Part shown: positions 26,194 to 36,269 of the stretch, one piece after another
Position numbering within the stretch: the stretch's first letter is position 1
Layout of the letters: every line of letters begins with the position of its first letter
From: Pseudomonas sp. TH15
Lineage (GTDB): Bacteria; Pseudomonadota; Gammaproteobacteria; Pseudomonadales; Pseudomonadaceae
DNA: 64,000 nucleotides
NCBI RefSeq assembly: GCF_016651105.1
Contig: NZ_JAEKEL010000001.1
Coordinates: 2,842,001-2,906,000 of the forward strand
Direction: 5' to 3'
Translations under genes and position numbers: made by a program
The notes under the pieces: generated by a model
The model's database searches: none
The model's input: the letters and a program-made list of their open reading frames with translations, nothing else
Told to the model about the DNA's origin: nothing

Positions 26194-27609
26194 TTAGATC
26201 AGAGTCTCGATGCGCAAAGAGTTAGTCGACCCCGGCTGCCCAAACGGCACGCCCGCGGTGATCAACAACGTGTCGCCACGCTTGGCCATGCCTTGCGCCT
26301 GCGCAATCTCCAGCGCCGTCGAGCAGACTTCATCCACTTGGCGCAGCCGATCATTGACCACCGAGTGCACGCCCCACGCCACGGTCAGGCGGCGAGCGGT
26401 TTGCAGGTTGGGCGTCAGGTTCAGGATCGGCACGGTCGGCCGTTCCCGCGCGGCACGCAGGCTCGACGTCCCGGACTCGCTGTAGTTCACCAGCACCGCC
26501 ACCGGCAGCACGTTACTGATGCGCCGGATCGCGCAGCTGATCGCATCGGAAACAGTCGCTTCAGCCTTAGGTCGGCTCACGTCCAGTTGCGCCTGATAGT
26601 CCGGACCATTTTCCACCTGGCGAATGATCTTGCTCATCATCTGCACGGCTTCCAGCGGGTATTCGCCGGATGCGGTTTCTGCCGACAGCATCACCGCATC
26701 CGCACCTTCAGCCACGGCGTTGGCAACGTCAGTCACCTCGGCGCGAGTCGGCGCCGGGGAGAAGCGCATCGACTCGAGCATCTGCGTCGCTACCACCACC
26801 GGTTTACCCAGTTCGCGGCAAGTGGTGATGATGTTTTTCTGGATCTGCGGCACGCTCTCGGCCGGTACTTCCACGCCAAGGTCGCCACGGGCCACCATGA
26901 TCGCGTCGCTCAGTTCAGCGATTTCACGCAGTTGCTCAACGGCTGAAGGCTTCTCGATCTTGGCCATCAAAAACGCTTTGTCACCGATCAACGCGCGGGC
27001 TTCTTGAATGTCTTCCGGACGCTGCACGAACGACAGCGCGACCCAGTCCACGCCCAGCTCCAGACCGAAGCTCAAATCGCGACGATCCTTGGCGGTCAGC
27101 GGGCTGAGGTCGAGCACCGCTTGCGGCACGTTCACGCCTTTACGATCTGACAGTTCTCCGCCATTGAGCACGGTGGTGTCGATCGCGTCGGAGTACTTGG
27201 TGACTACGCGCAGACGCAACTTGCCGTCGTCCAGCAGCAGGTCCATGCCCGGCTCCAGCGCAGCGATGATTTCCGGGTGCGGCAGGTTGACCCGGCGTTC
27301 GTCGCCCGGGGTCGGGTCGAGGTCCAGGCGCAGGGCCTGGCCGCGATGCAGTTGCACCTTGCCGCCGGCAAACTTGCCGACCCGCAGTTTCGGGCCTTGC
27401 AGGTCCATCAGAATCCCGAGCGGGTAATTCAGTTGGCGCTCGACTTCACGAATCCACTGATAGCGCTGGGCATGGTCAGCGTGATCGCCGTGGCTGAAAT
27501 TCAGCCGGAAGATATTGACCCCGGCCTGCACCAGTTCGCGGATGTCATCGATCCCGTCGGTGGCAGGGCCGAGGGTGGCGAGGATTTTGACCTTTTTATC
27601 AGGCGTCAT
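26194..27609 (-). CDS. pykF: Pyruvate kinase
   Basis: Converts phosphoenolpyruvate and ADP to pyruvate and ATP. The 471-residue protein shows the N-terminal KILATLGPATDG, the active-site region IMVARGDLGVEVP, KPVVVATQMLESM and the C-terminal allosteric domain. Its start overlaps the ttuD stop by 11 bases, so it belongs to the glyoxylate/glycerate operon rather than to a glycolytic cluster. Calling it the F-type isozyme rests on this operon context. Confidence 0.93.
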   Translation of the reverse strand: MTPDKKVKILATLGPATDGIDDIRELVQAGVNIFRLNFSHGDHADHAQRYQWIREVERQLNYPLGILMDLQGPKLRVGKFAGGKVQLHRGQALRLDLDPTPGDERRVNLPHPEIIAALEPGMDLLLDDGKLRLRVVTKYSDAIDTTVLNGGELSDRKGVNVPQAVLDLSPLTAKDRRDLSFGLELGVDWVALSFVQRPEDIQEARALIGDKAFLMAKIEKPSAVEQLREIAELSDAIMVARGDLGVEVPAESVPQIQKNIITTCRELGKPVVVATQMLESMRFSPAPTRAEVTDVANAVAEGADAVMLSAETASGEYPLEAVQMMSKIIRQVENGPDYQAQLDVSRPKAEATVSDAISCAIRRISNVLPVAVLVNYSESGTSSLRAARERPTVPILNLTPNLQTARRLTVAWGVHSVVNDRLRQVDEVCSTALEIAQAQGMAKRGDTLLITAGVPFGQPGSTNSLRIETLI

Positions 27610-28879
27610 GGTGTGTGCTCTCGAGAATCAGGATGGCGCGGAAGTCGTTGACGTTGGTGCGCGTCGGTTCGGTGACGATCAGGGCGTCCAGCGCCTCGAA
27701 ATAGCCGTAGCCATTGTTGTTGTCCAACTCGTCGCTGGCGCTCAAACCGAGGGCGGCGGCGCGGGCGTAGCTGTCCGGGGTCATGATCGCGCCGGCGTTG
27801 TCTTCGGAGCCGTCAATGCCGTCAGTGTCACCGGCCAGGGCGTAGACGCCGGGCAGGCCTTTGAGGCTGTCGGTCAGGCTCAGCAGGAATTCGGCGTTGC
27901 GCCCGCCGCGACCATTGCCGCGCACGGTGACCGTGGTTTCGCCGCCGGAAAGAATCACGCACGGCGCCGCCAATGGCTGGCCATGCAGGACGATCTGCCG
28001 CGCGATGCCGGCGTGGACTTTCGCCACTTCCCGGGATTCGCCTTCCAGGTCGCCGAGGATCAGCGGACTGAAACCGGCCTGACGGCACTTCACCGCCGCC
28101 GCTTCCAGGGATTGCTGCGGACGGGCGATCAATTGGAAATGACTGCGGGCCAGGCTCGGGTCGCCTGGTTTGACGGTTTCCGATTCCGGGCTTTGCAGCC
28201 AGGTGCGCACCGAGGCCGGGACTTCGATGCTGTAGCGCTTTAGGATCGCCAGGGCTTCGGCCGAGGTACTCGGGTCGGCCACGGTCGGGCCGGAGGCGAT
28301 GACGGTGGCGAGGTCGCCCGGTACATCGGAAATCGCGTAGGTATAAACAGTGGCGGGCCAGCAGGCTTTGCCGAGACGGCCGCCCTTGATCGCCGAGAGG
28401 TGCTTGCGCACGCAGTTCATCTCGCCGATGGTCGCGCCGGATTTGAGCAGGGCTTTGTTGATGGATTGCTTGTCGGCGAGGGTAATTCCCGCCGCCGGAA
28501 GTGCGAGTAGCGCAGAGCCGCCGCCGGAGAGCAGGAAGATCACGCGGTCGTCTTCGGTCAGGTTGCTGACCAGTTCCAGCACGCGTTTGGCCACGGCCAG
28601 ACCGGCCGCATCCGGCACCGGGTGCGCGGCTTCGACCACTTCGATTTTTTCGCACGGGGCGCCGTGGCCGTAGCGGGTCACCACTAAGCCTGAGACTTCA
28701 CCCTGCCAGCAACGCTCGACCACTTGGGCCATGGCCGCTGCGGCTTTGCCGGCGCCGATGACGATCACGCGACCGCTACGATCTTTGGGTAAATGGGCTT
28801 CGAGGACTTGTTGCGGATGGGCCGCGTCGATGGCTGTGGCAAACAGCTCGCGCAGCAGATGTTGCGGATCGACCGACAT
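27599..28879 (-). CDS. ttuD: Glycerate 2-kinase (GckA/TtuD family)
   Basis: A 426-residue MOFRL-type glycerate kinase that phosphorylates glycerate, made by GlxR, to 2-phosphoglycerate. Visible family motifs are VIGAGKAAAAMAQ, ATVIASGPTVADPST and FLLSGGGSALL, and near the C-terminus SGGETTVTVRGNGRGGRNAEF and ALAGDTDGIDG. Older annotations call this family hydroxypyruvate reductase (TtuD). Its product enters glycolysis just above pyruvate kinase, encoded by the next gene. Confidence 0.9.
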   Translation of the reverse strand: MSVDPQHLLRELFATAIDAAHPQQVLEAHLPKDRSGRVIVIGAGKAAAAMAQVVERCWQGEVSGLVVTRYGHGAPCEKIEVVEAAHPVPDAAGLAVAKRVLELVSNLTEDDRVIFLLSGGGSALLALPAAGITLADKQSINKALLKSGATIGEMNCVRKHLSAIKGGRLGKACWPATVYTYAISDVPGDLATVIASGPTVADPSTSAEALAILKRYSIEVPASVRTWLQSPESETVKPGDPSLARSHFQLIARPQQSLEAAAVKCRQAGFSPLILGDLEGESREVAKVHAGIARQIVLHGQPLAAPCVILSGGETTVTVRGNGRGGRNAEFLLSLTDSLKGLPGVYALAGDTDGIDGSEDNAGAIMTPDSYARAAALGLSASDELDNNNGYGYFEALDALIVTEPTRTNVNDFRAILILESTHHDA

Positions 28880-28922
28880 GGCGGGCTCCCGGAATTCTTG
28901 TTATTTGAAGGGTAACTCGGCC

Positions 28923-29085
28923 CCCTGTGGGAGCGGGCCCTGTGGCGAGGGGGCTTGCCCCCGTTTGAGTGCGTAGCACTCACAAAATCTTTAATGCGTC
29001 AGAGATTTCGGGGCAGCTTCGCAGCCCAACGGGGTGGTGCGGCATTCCGACAAGCCCCCTCACCACAGGTCGCTCCTACAGGGGA
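28923..29085. repeat. Nested REP repeats (group 1 outer half-arms around a group 3 REPIN)
   Basis: Outer arms CCCTGTGGGAGCG and CGCTCCTACAGGGG enclose an inner pair CCTGTGGCGAGGGGGCTTGC and its partner ending CAAGCCCCCTCACCACAGG. It looks like one repeat inserted in another. It lies between glxR and ttuD within the operon. Confidence 0.75.
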
Positions 29086-29100
29086 GCGGGGGGGTAAGGC

Positions 29101-29994
29101 TTACTTCTTATCGCGAATCGAGAAATTCGCCATGTGTTCCAGGCCTTTGATCAGCGCCGAGTGATCCCAGTTGCTGCCACCGATGGCCGCGCAGGTGCTG
29201 AACACTTGCTGGGCGTTGGCGGTGTTCGGCAGGTTGATGTTCAGTTCGCGGGCACCTTGCAGGGCCAGGTTCAGGTCCTTCTGGTGCAGGCTGATGCGGA
29301 AGCCTGGGTCGAAGGTGCCTTTGATCATGCGATCACCGTGCACTTCGAGGATCTTCGACGAAGCAAAACCGCCCATCAGCGCTTCACGAACCTTGGCTGG
29401 ATCGGCACCGTTTTTCGAGGCGAACAGCAGGGCTTCAGCGACAGCCTGGATGTTCAGCGCAACGATGATCTGGTTCGCCACTTTCGCGGTTTGACCGTCG
29501 CCATTGCCACCGACCAGGGTGATGTTCTTGCCCATGGCCTGGAACAGCGGCAAGGCGCGTTCGAAGGCATCGGCATCGCCGCCGATCATGATGCTCAGGC
29601 TCGCAGCCTTGGCGCCCACTTCACCGCCGGACACTGGCGCGTCGAGGTACTGGGCGCCTTTTTCGTTGATCTTGGCGGCGAAAGCTTTGGTAGCGGTTGG
29701 CGAGATCGAGCTCATGTCGATCACCACTTTGCCTTTGCCAACACCGGTGGCGATGCCGTCAGCGCGGAACAGCACGTCTTCGACCTGCGGGGTATCCGGC
29801 ACCATGATGATGATGAATTCGGCTTCCTGGGCGACTTCTTTCGGGTTGGCCAAGGCGATGGCGCCACCGGCAACCAGGTCAGCCGGGGCGGGGTCGTGGT
29901 GCGCCGACAGGAACAGGCTGTGACCGGCTTTCTGCAGGTTCAACGCCATTGGGTGGCCCATGATGCCGGTGCCGATAAATCCGATTTTAGCCAT
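29101..29994 (-). CDS. glxR: Tartronate semialdehyde reductase (2-hydroxy-3-oxopropionate reductase)
   Basis: Reduces tartronate semialdehyde to D-glycerate. The 297-residue protein of the 3-hydroxyisobutyrate dehydrogenase family has the NAD(P) motif GFIGTGIMG at the N-terminus, the substrate-binding DAPVSGGEVGA near 120 and the catalytic lysine region GQTAKVANQ near 170. ATG at 29994 has AGAGGA upstream; the longer upstream frame runs through REP sequence and is not coding. Confidence 0.94.
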   Translation of the reverse strand: MAKIGFIGTGIMGHPMALNLQKAGHSLFLSAHHDPAPADLVAGGAIALANPKEVAQEAEFIIIMVPDTPQVEDVLFRADGIATGVGKGKVVIDMSSISPTATKAFAAKINEKGAQYLDAPVSGGEVGAKAASLSIMIGGDADAFERALPLFQAMGKNITLVGGNGDGQTAKVANQIIVALNIQAVAEALLFASKNGADPAKVREALMGGFASSKILEVHGDRMIKGTFDPGFRISLHQKDLNLALQGARELNINLPNTANAQQVFSTCAAIGGSNWDHSALIKGLEHMANFSIRDKK

Positions 29995-30044
29995 GAGAAA
30001 ATCCTCTTGTTTTTGTTTGGCTCCCGGCTCTGGACCGATGAGCT

Positions 30045-30196
30045 CTTTGTGACGAGGGGGCTTGCCCCCGTTGGGTCGCGAAGCGGCCCCAAATGTGTTT
30101 TTGCGGTCAGTCAGATAGAACACATGTGCAGGTTTTGCGACTGCTTCGCAGCCGAACGGGGGCAAGCCCCCTCGCCACACAAGCTCGCTCCCACAG
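30045..30196. repeat. REP doublet (REPIN), group 3 with a partial group 1 arm
   Basis: GACGAGGGGGCTTGCCCCCG at the left and CGGGGGCAAGCCCCCTCGCC at the right are inverted arms. The right end continues into AAGCTCGCTCCCACAGG, a group 1 half-arm. It lies between hyi and glxR. Confidence 0.85.
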
Positions 30197-30204
30197 GTTT
30201 CGTG

Positions 30205-30987
30205 TCAAATTGCGTTATGGGTTTTCAACCAGCCCAGACCCGCTTCAGTGGTGGTCAGCGGCTTGTATTCGCAGCCAACCCAACCCTGATAACCAATGCG
30301 GTCCAGGTGTTCGAACAGGAAGCGGTAGTTGATTTCACCGGTGCCCGGTTCGTTGCGCCCCGGGTTGTCCGCCAACTGCACGTGGTTGATCTCGCCCAGG
30401 TGCGATTGCAGGGTGCGGGCCAGGTCGCCTTCCATGATTTGCATGTGGTAGATGTCGTATTGCAGGAACAGGTTGGCGCTGCCGACCTGTTCGCGAATCG
30501 ACAGGGCTTGCGCGGTGTTGTTCAGGTAGAAACCCGGGATGTCGCGAGTGTTGATCGCTTCCATCACCAGTTTGATACCCGCCGCTTGCAGCTTGTCGGC
30601 CGCGTACTTGAGGTTGCTGACGAAGGTTTTTTCCACGGTGGCGTCATCGACGTTTTGTGGACGAATCCCGGCCAGGCAGTTGATCTGGGTGTTGCCCAGC
30701 ACTTTGGCGTAAGCGATTGCCAGGTCGACCCCGGCGCGGAACTCTTCGACCCGATCCGGCAGGCACGCGATACCGCGTTCGCCCTTGGCCCAGTCACCGG
30801 CCGGCAGGTTGAACAGCACCTGAGTCAGACCGTTGGCGTCGAGCTTGGCCTTGATCTCGGCGGAGCTGAAGTCGTAAGGGAACAGGTATTCGACACCACT
30901 GAAACCGGCCTTGGCGGCCGCTTCAAAACGGGCAAGAAAATCCTGTTCGGTGAACAGCATGGACAGGTTGGCTGCGAAACGCGGCAT
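30205..30987 (-). CDS. hyi: Hydroxypyruvate isomerase
   Basis: Interconverts hydroxypyruvate and tartronate semialdehyde. The 260-residue xylose-isomerase-like TIM barrel has the family N-terminus MPRFAANLSMLFTEQDFLARF, metal-binding-type motifs LVMEAINTRDIPGFYL and LQYDIYHMQIMEGDL, and the C-terminal GYQGWVGCEYKPLTTTEAGLGWL. It lies between gcl and glxR in the glyoxylate operon. Confidence 0.93.
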   Translation of the reverse strand: MPRFAANLSMLFTEQDFLARFEAAAKAGFSGVEYLFPYDFSSAEIKAKLDANGLTQVLFNLPAGDWAKGERGIACLPDRVEEFRAGVDLAIAYAKVLGNTQINCLAGIRPQNVDDATVEKTFVSNLKYAADKLQAAGIKLVMEAINTRDIPGFYLNNTAQALSIREQVGSANLFLQYDIYHMQIMEGDLARTLQSHLGEINHVQLADNPGRNEPGTGEINYRFLFEHLDRIGYQGWVGCEYKPLTTTEAGLGWLKTHNAI

Positions 30988-31039
30988 GGTGGTCTCCTAA
31001 AAGCGGATTTGACACGGTTGGTCAGACTGAACGCGATCA

Positions 31040-31154
31040 GTCCCCTCTCCTGGGGGAGAGGGTTAGGGTGAGGGGGATCCTGAGTCTGATCCCGATTGTG
31101 CGAACACCGCAAAACCTTTCCCTCACCCCAGCCCTCTCCCGAGGGGAGAGGGGG
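31040..31154. repeat. Inverted repeat with CCTCACCCCAGCCCTCTCCC core
   Basis: CCCCTCTCCTGGGGGAGAGG followed by GTTAGGGTGAGGGGG pairs with CCCTCACCCCAGCCCTCTCC followed by CGAGGGGAGAGGGGG across about 40 bases. This family is distinct from the REPINs. A relative is nested in the large element at 54680-54846. It lies in the gap between gcl and hyi. Confidence 0.8.
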
Positions 31155-31164
31155 CTAGTTACGA

Positions 31165-32940
<1,776 letters not shown>

Positions 32941-32967
32941 GGTTTTGGTGCCTCTTACGTTTTGTAA

Positions 32968-32977
32968 TTGTATACAA
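32968..32977. promoter_or_regulatory. Palindrome TTGTATACAA, candidate operator 1 (gcl side)
   Basis: A perfect 10-bp palindrome 28 bases upstream of the gcl start codon. It fits the FadR/FCD-type GntR consensus TNGT-N(1-3)-ACNA. An identical copy lies 138 bases away on the glcG side. Confidence 0.6.
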
Positions 32978-33105
32978 GTGGCTTTGCGCAGAGTGTATTC
33001 ACGGCGGACGGCGCAGGTCAATCCATTTTCTCAAGCGACTGTTTCATTCGTCGGAAGCCCGTTCTGCTGTGGCTTTTCGTCGCATGCGGCGCTTTTCGAG
33101 AATTA

Positions 33106-33115
33106 TTGTATACAA
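33106..33115. promoter_or_regulatory. Palindrome TTGTATACAA, candidate operator 2 (glcG side)
   Basis: This copy is identical to operator 1 and lies about 94 bases upstream of the divergent glcG-like start. The surrounding bases are AT-rich (AATAAATAATCTATTGTG), as in a promoter. Two identical sites in one divergent region suggest shared control by one dimeric regulator, possibly through looping. Confidence 0.6.
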
Positions 33116-33208
33116 ATAAATAATCTATTGTGTTCTATTTGTTGCATCGGACTGCGGCATTACGAAGCAGTCCAACGGCTTTCCCAAAAACAAAATGAGG
33201 ACGGCACC

Positions 33209-33649
33209 ATGAGCGCTTTAACCTTGAAAGTCGCAGTCAGCCTGACCAGTCAGGCCATCGCCGCAGGGCGTGCAATCTGCGCAGCTCCGCTGACCATCGC
33301 TGTATTGGATGCCGGCGGGCATCTTCTTTCTCTACAGCGAGAAGACGGCGCCAGCCTGCTGCGCCCGCAAATCGCCATCGGCAAAGCCTGGGGTGCGATT
33401 GCGCTGGGCAAAGGCTCGCGGCTGCTGGCACTGGATGCCCAGCAACGCCCGGCGTTTATTGCTGCATTGAATAGCCTGGGGCAGGGCAGCGTCGTGCCGG
33501 CACCGGGCGGTGTATTGATTCGGGATCAGGACGGGAATGTGCTGGGAGCGGTGGGGATCAGCGGCGATCTGTCGGATGTGGATGAACAGTGCGCGATCAG
33601 CGCGATTGAGGCGCAGGGGTTGCGGGCGGATGCGGGGGTGGCGGCCTGA
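33209..33649 (+). CDS. GlcG/HbpS-like haem-degrading family protein
   Basis: A 146-residue single-domain protein of the GlcG/HbpS (DUF336) family (TIAVLDAGGHLLSLQREDGASLLRPQIAIGKAWGAIALGKGSR, VPAPGGVLIRDQDGNVLGAVGISGD). GlcG relatives lie in glycolate/glyoxylate gene clusters, but their enzymatic role is unclear. It is divergent from gcl and shares its candidate operators. ATG at 33209 follows GAGGACGG; the longer upstream frame crosses the regulatory region. Confidence 0.85.
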   Translation: MSALTLKVAVSLTSQAIAAGRAICAAPLTIAVLDAGGHLLSLQREDGASLLRPQIAIGKAWGAIALGKGSRLLALDAQQRPAFIAALNSLGQGSVVPAPGGVLIRDQDGNVLGAVGISGDLSDVDEQCAISAIEAQGLRADAGVAA

Positions 33650-33690
33650 GTGGAAATAAATCAGCACGTCTGAAGGCGTGATGATGACGA

Positions 33691-33723
33691 AGAGGGGTGG
33701 GGTCTATAGACTGCCGCCCCTCT
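33691..33723. terminator. GC-rich stem-loop between glcG-like and esterase genes
   Basis: AGAGGGG and CCCCTCT form a stem with an 19-base internal part. Only a weak T-run follows, so termination is possible rather than certain. Confidence 0.35.
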
Positions 33724-33748
33724 CGTTTATGTATCAAGGAAGATCTGC

Positions 33749-34819
33749 GTGAAGACGCTATTCGCCATGACTCTGGCCACGGCCATGACCCTCTGTACTC
33801 CCATCCTGCACGCGACGGAAACACCCGACGCCGAAGAGATCGCGTTCCACGCGCTGAGCCCGGTGGTCTCTGCATTGATCAATGCTGATGATGTAGACGA
33901 ACTGATGGAGCGGGCCGAGAAGCTCGAAGACACCGATACCCTGCAGGCGATCGCTGTTTACCTGGCAGCGAGCCGTGAAGATCCCAAGCAACTGAAGGCG
34001 CCTTATCAGGTCGCTGCACTGTTTGCCCGCCGTGGCGATGACAAGCTGGCTCTGCGCTTTCTTCAAGAGGCCGATGATCGCGGCTTGTGGTTCGGCCCTT
34101 TGCTGGCGGGTGACGAGGATTTCTCCGAGCTGCGCGACACGGCGACCTATAAAACCGTTCTGGCCAATGCTCAGGAGCGCTACAAGAAAATCGCCGTCGG
34201 CAAGGTCGGTGCGATTTCGGTCCTCAACCCGTCTGCCAGTATTCCCGCGCCCAAAGCCTGCCGTCCGGTCGTGGTGTGGCTGCACGGTTACGGCATCAAC
34301 GGTGAGCTTGATGAAAGTGATCAGCCGCTGGCAGACACCGGCGCAATCATTCTCGGCATCAATGGCACGGAAATGATCAATGCCACCAACAGTTTCCGCT
34401 GGATCGGCCCGGGTTTCGAAGGCACGCACAAGGTTGTACAGAAAGGCTTGAAAGAGCTGGAAGCGCAGCAATGCATCGACCGCAAACGCGTCTACCTGAT
34501 GGGCTTCTCTCAAGGTTCGCAACACGCGGGCGCCTTGCTGGCCCAGCATCCGGAGGATTACGCGGGTGCGCTGCTGGTATCCCCCGGCGGCATGCAGCCG
34601 ACTCCGACGGTGAGCAAGGCCCACGGCAAAAGGGTGTTTGTGATCAACGGCAAAAAAGAAGGGCCGGGCAATCAGCAGATGACGGTCGATTTCCGCCAAC
34701 TGTTCAGTGAAGGTAACGAAGTGAAATCCCGTACCCATGAAGGTGGGCATTTCTACCCGGATGACTGGAAAATTTCGTTCCCGCAAGCGCTGCGCTGGGT
34801 GATGCGGGAAGAGGGGTGA
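33749..34819 (+). CDS. Exported alpha/beta hydrolase (esterase/phospholipase-like)
   Basis: A 356-residue protein with a signal peptide (cleavage near LHA, about residue 22) and a helical N-terminal region with a TPR-like pattern (about 30-145). An alpha/beta hydrolase domain follows from about 155: oxyanion-type VVWLHGYG (176-182), nucleophile elbow GFSQGS with S254, and a C-terminal His in EGGHFYP near 337. The domain resembles PHB depolymerase/carboxylesterase relatives. Substrate unknown. Confidence 0.8.
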   Translation: MKTLFAMTLATAMTLCTPILHATETPDAEEIAFHALSPVVSALINADDVDELMERAEKLEDTDTLQAIAVYLAASREDPKQLKAPYQVAALFARRGDDKLALRFLQEADDRGLWFGPLLAGDEDFSELRDTATYKTVLANAQERYKKIAVGKVGAISVLNPSASIPAPKACRPVVVWLHGYGINGELDESDQPLADTGAIILGINGTEMINATNSFRWIGPGFEGTHKVVQKGLKELEAQQCIDRKRVYLMGFSQGSQHAGALLAQHPEDYAGALLVSPGGMQPTPTVSKAHGKRVFVINGKKEGPGNQQMTVDFRQLFSEGNEVKSRTHEGGHFYPDDWKISFPQALRWVMREEG

Positions 34820-34900
34820 AGCACGATTGCTGGCTTTTCACATGTCCTTCAATGCTTCGGATGTTGGGAACGGTTTGATCGTGGCGCCTGACTAGTAGCT

Positions 34901-34991
34901 TTCGCGAGCAGGCTCGCCCCCATAGGTGTAGCAGGCAGACACAAAATGCCTGAATGTCTTTGGCCTTTGTGGGAGCGAGCCTGCTCGCGAA
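34901..34991. repeat. REP doublet (REPIN), group 1, 5' of the RAYT gene
   Basis: TTCGCGAGCAGGCTCGCCCC and GTGGGAGCGAGCCTGCTCGC followed by GA are inverted arms. It ends about 100 bases upstream of the RAYT start. Confidence 0.9.
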
Positions 34992-35088
34992 TTCTGACTT
35001 GAATACACATTTGGCTAAAAGCTAGCCTCACCTTATGCCGCTCACAAGACTAGCCTTTCCATGAACTGAACATGAGAAAGGCAAAGGA

Positions 35089-35547
35089 ATGCCGGATTTA
35101 TCAGCTTCACATCGCTTGCGTATCGGTCGCTACTCCGAACCTGACCGCATCTATCTGCTGACCACCAATACTTTGCGCAGGGAGCCGTTGTTCAGCGACT
35201 TCATCCTTGGCCGGTTGGTCGTCAGCCAATTTCGAGCCGCAGAACAAGAGGGATTTGCCGATTCACTGGCGTGGGTTGTCATGCCTGATCATTTTCACTG
35301 GTTGGTTGAGCTCAAAAGGGGATCGCTGGGTGAATTGATGCAGCGAACCAAATCACTCAGCACCAAGGCTGTGAGCCGTGTCACCGGCCGTAAGGTTGGG
35401 CTCTGGCAGCAAGGCTTTCATGACCGCGCACTTCGCAAGGAAGAGGATCTGGTGAAATTGGCGAGGTACGTCGTGGCTAACCCGCTGCGGGCGGGACTGG
35501 TTGAGAAGCTTGGCGACTATCCGTTGTGGGATGCCATTTGGCTTTAG
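35089..35547 (+). CDS. REP-associated tyrosine transposase (RAYT)
   Basis: A 152-residue Y1-type HUH endonuclease of the IS200/IS605-related RAYT family, the presumed mobiliser of REP doublets. The HUH metal-binding motif is H68-F-H70 (VVMPDHFHWL), and the catalytic tyrosine is probably Y127 (LARYVVANPLRAGLV). The RAYT-typical block LWQQGFHDRALR lies at 105-116. It is full length and appears intact. It is flanked on both sides by group 1 REP doublets and is a single gene with no terminal inverted repeats of an IS. Confidence 0.93.
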   Translation: MPDLSASHRLRIGRYSEPDRIYLLTTNTLRREPLFSDFILGRLVVSQFRAAEQEGFADSLAWVVMPDHFHWLVELKRGSLGELMQRTKSLSTKAVSRVTGRKVGLWQQGFHDRALRKEEDLVKLARYVVANPLRAGLVEKLGDYPLWDAIWL

Positions 35548-35569
35548 TCTCGGGACCCGAGTTGCCCCA

Positions 35570-35646
35570 TTCGCGAGCAAGCCCGCTCCCACATTGGATC
35601 TCCAGTGTGTCGCAGATCGAGTGTGGGAGCGGGCTTGCTCGCGAAT
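35570..35646. repeat. REP doublet (REPIN), group 1, 3' of the RAYT gene
   Basis: ATTCGCGAGCAAGCCCGCTC and its complement GAGCGGGCTTGCTCGCGAAT are perfect inverted arms around about 35 bases. It begins 23 bases after the RAYT stop, and its other end is 18 bases from the TetR stop. Confidence 0.93.
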
Positions 35647-35663
35647 AGCCGCGCCGCGGTCTT

Positions 35664-36269
35664 TCAGTCCGGCTCACACCCCTTCAACACCAACCGAATA
35701 ATCGTCTGCGCCGCCGCTTCGTAATCCGCCTCGTCCAGCTTCGCTTTACCGGTCACCGCCGAGATCTGCCAGTCAAAGTCGGCATAGGTCTGGGTCGCGG
35801 CCCAGATGCTGAACATCAGGTGGTTGGGGTCGATGGCGGCGATCTGGCCGCGGTCGATCCAGGTCTGGATGCAGTCGATGTTGTGTTTGGCCTGGCCGTT
35901 GAGTCGTTCGACCAGGTCGGCGCTCAGGTGTGGGGCGCCGTGCATGATTTCGCTGGCGAACACCTTGGAGGCGAAGGGCAGATCGCGGGAGATGCGGATC
36001 TTGGAGCGGATGTAGCCGCTCAGCACTTCGCTGGGCACGCCATCGGCGTTGAAGGGCGTCGAGGCCTGCAGGATCGGCTCGATGATGCTTTCCAGGACCT
36101 CGCGGTAGAGGTTTTCCTTGGATTTGAAGTAGTAGTAGACGTTGGGCTTGGGCAATCCGGCCTTGGCTGCGATATCACTGGTTTTGGTCGCAGCGAAGCC
36201 CTTGTCGGCAAATTCTTCACTGGCGGCACGCAGGATCAGTTCTTTGTTGCGCTCGCGGATAGTGCTCAT
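35664..36269 (-). CDS. TetR-family transcriptional regulator (RutR/YcdC-like)
   Basis: A 201-residue TetR regulator with an N-terminal HTH (ILRAASEEFADKGFAATKTSDIAAKAGLPKPNVYYYFKSKENLYREV, about 10-55) and a RutR/YcdC-type C-terminal ligand domain (FASKVFASEIMHGAPHL, WAATQTYADFDWQI). Divergent from the efflux operon, but related regulators sense pyrimidines, so control of the pump is only one possibility. Start at 36269 (MSTIRERNKEL); an upstream ATG at 36308 is in frame. Confidence 0.88.
   Translation of the reverse strand: MSTIRERNKELILRAASEEFADKGFAATKTSDIAAKAGLPKPNVYYYFKSKENLYREVLESIIEPILQASTPFNADGVPSEVLSGYIRSKIRISRDLPFASKVFASEIMHGAPHLSADLVERLNGQAKHNIDCIQTWIDRGQIAAIDPNHLMFSIWAATQTYADFDWQISAVTGKAKLDEADYEAAAQTIIRLVLKGCEPD

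Noticed and set aside
34820..35700. Full insertion sequence around the RAYT gene
   Set aside because: RAYT looks like an IS200/IS605 transposase but there are no IS ends or accessory tnpB; the flanks are ordinary REP doublets, so a domesticated RAYT locus fits better.
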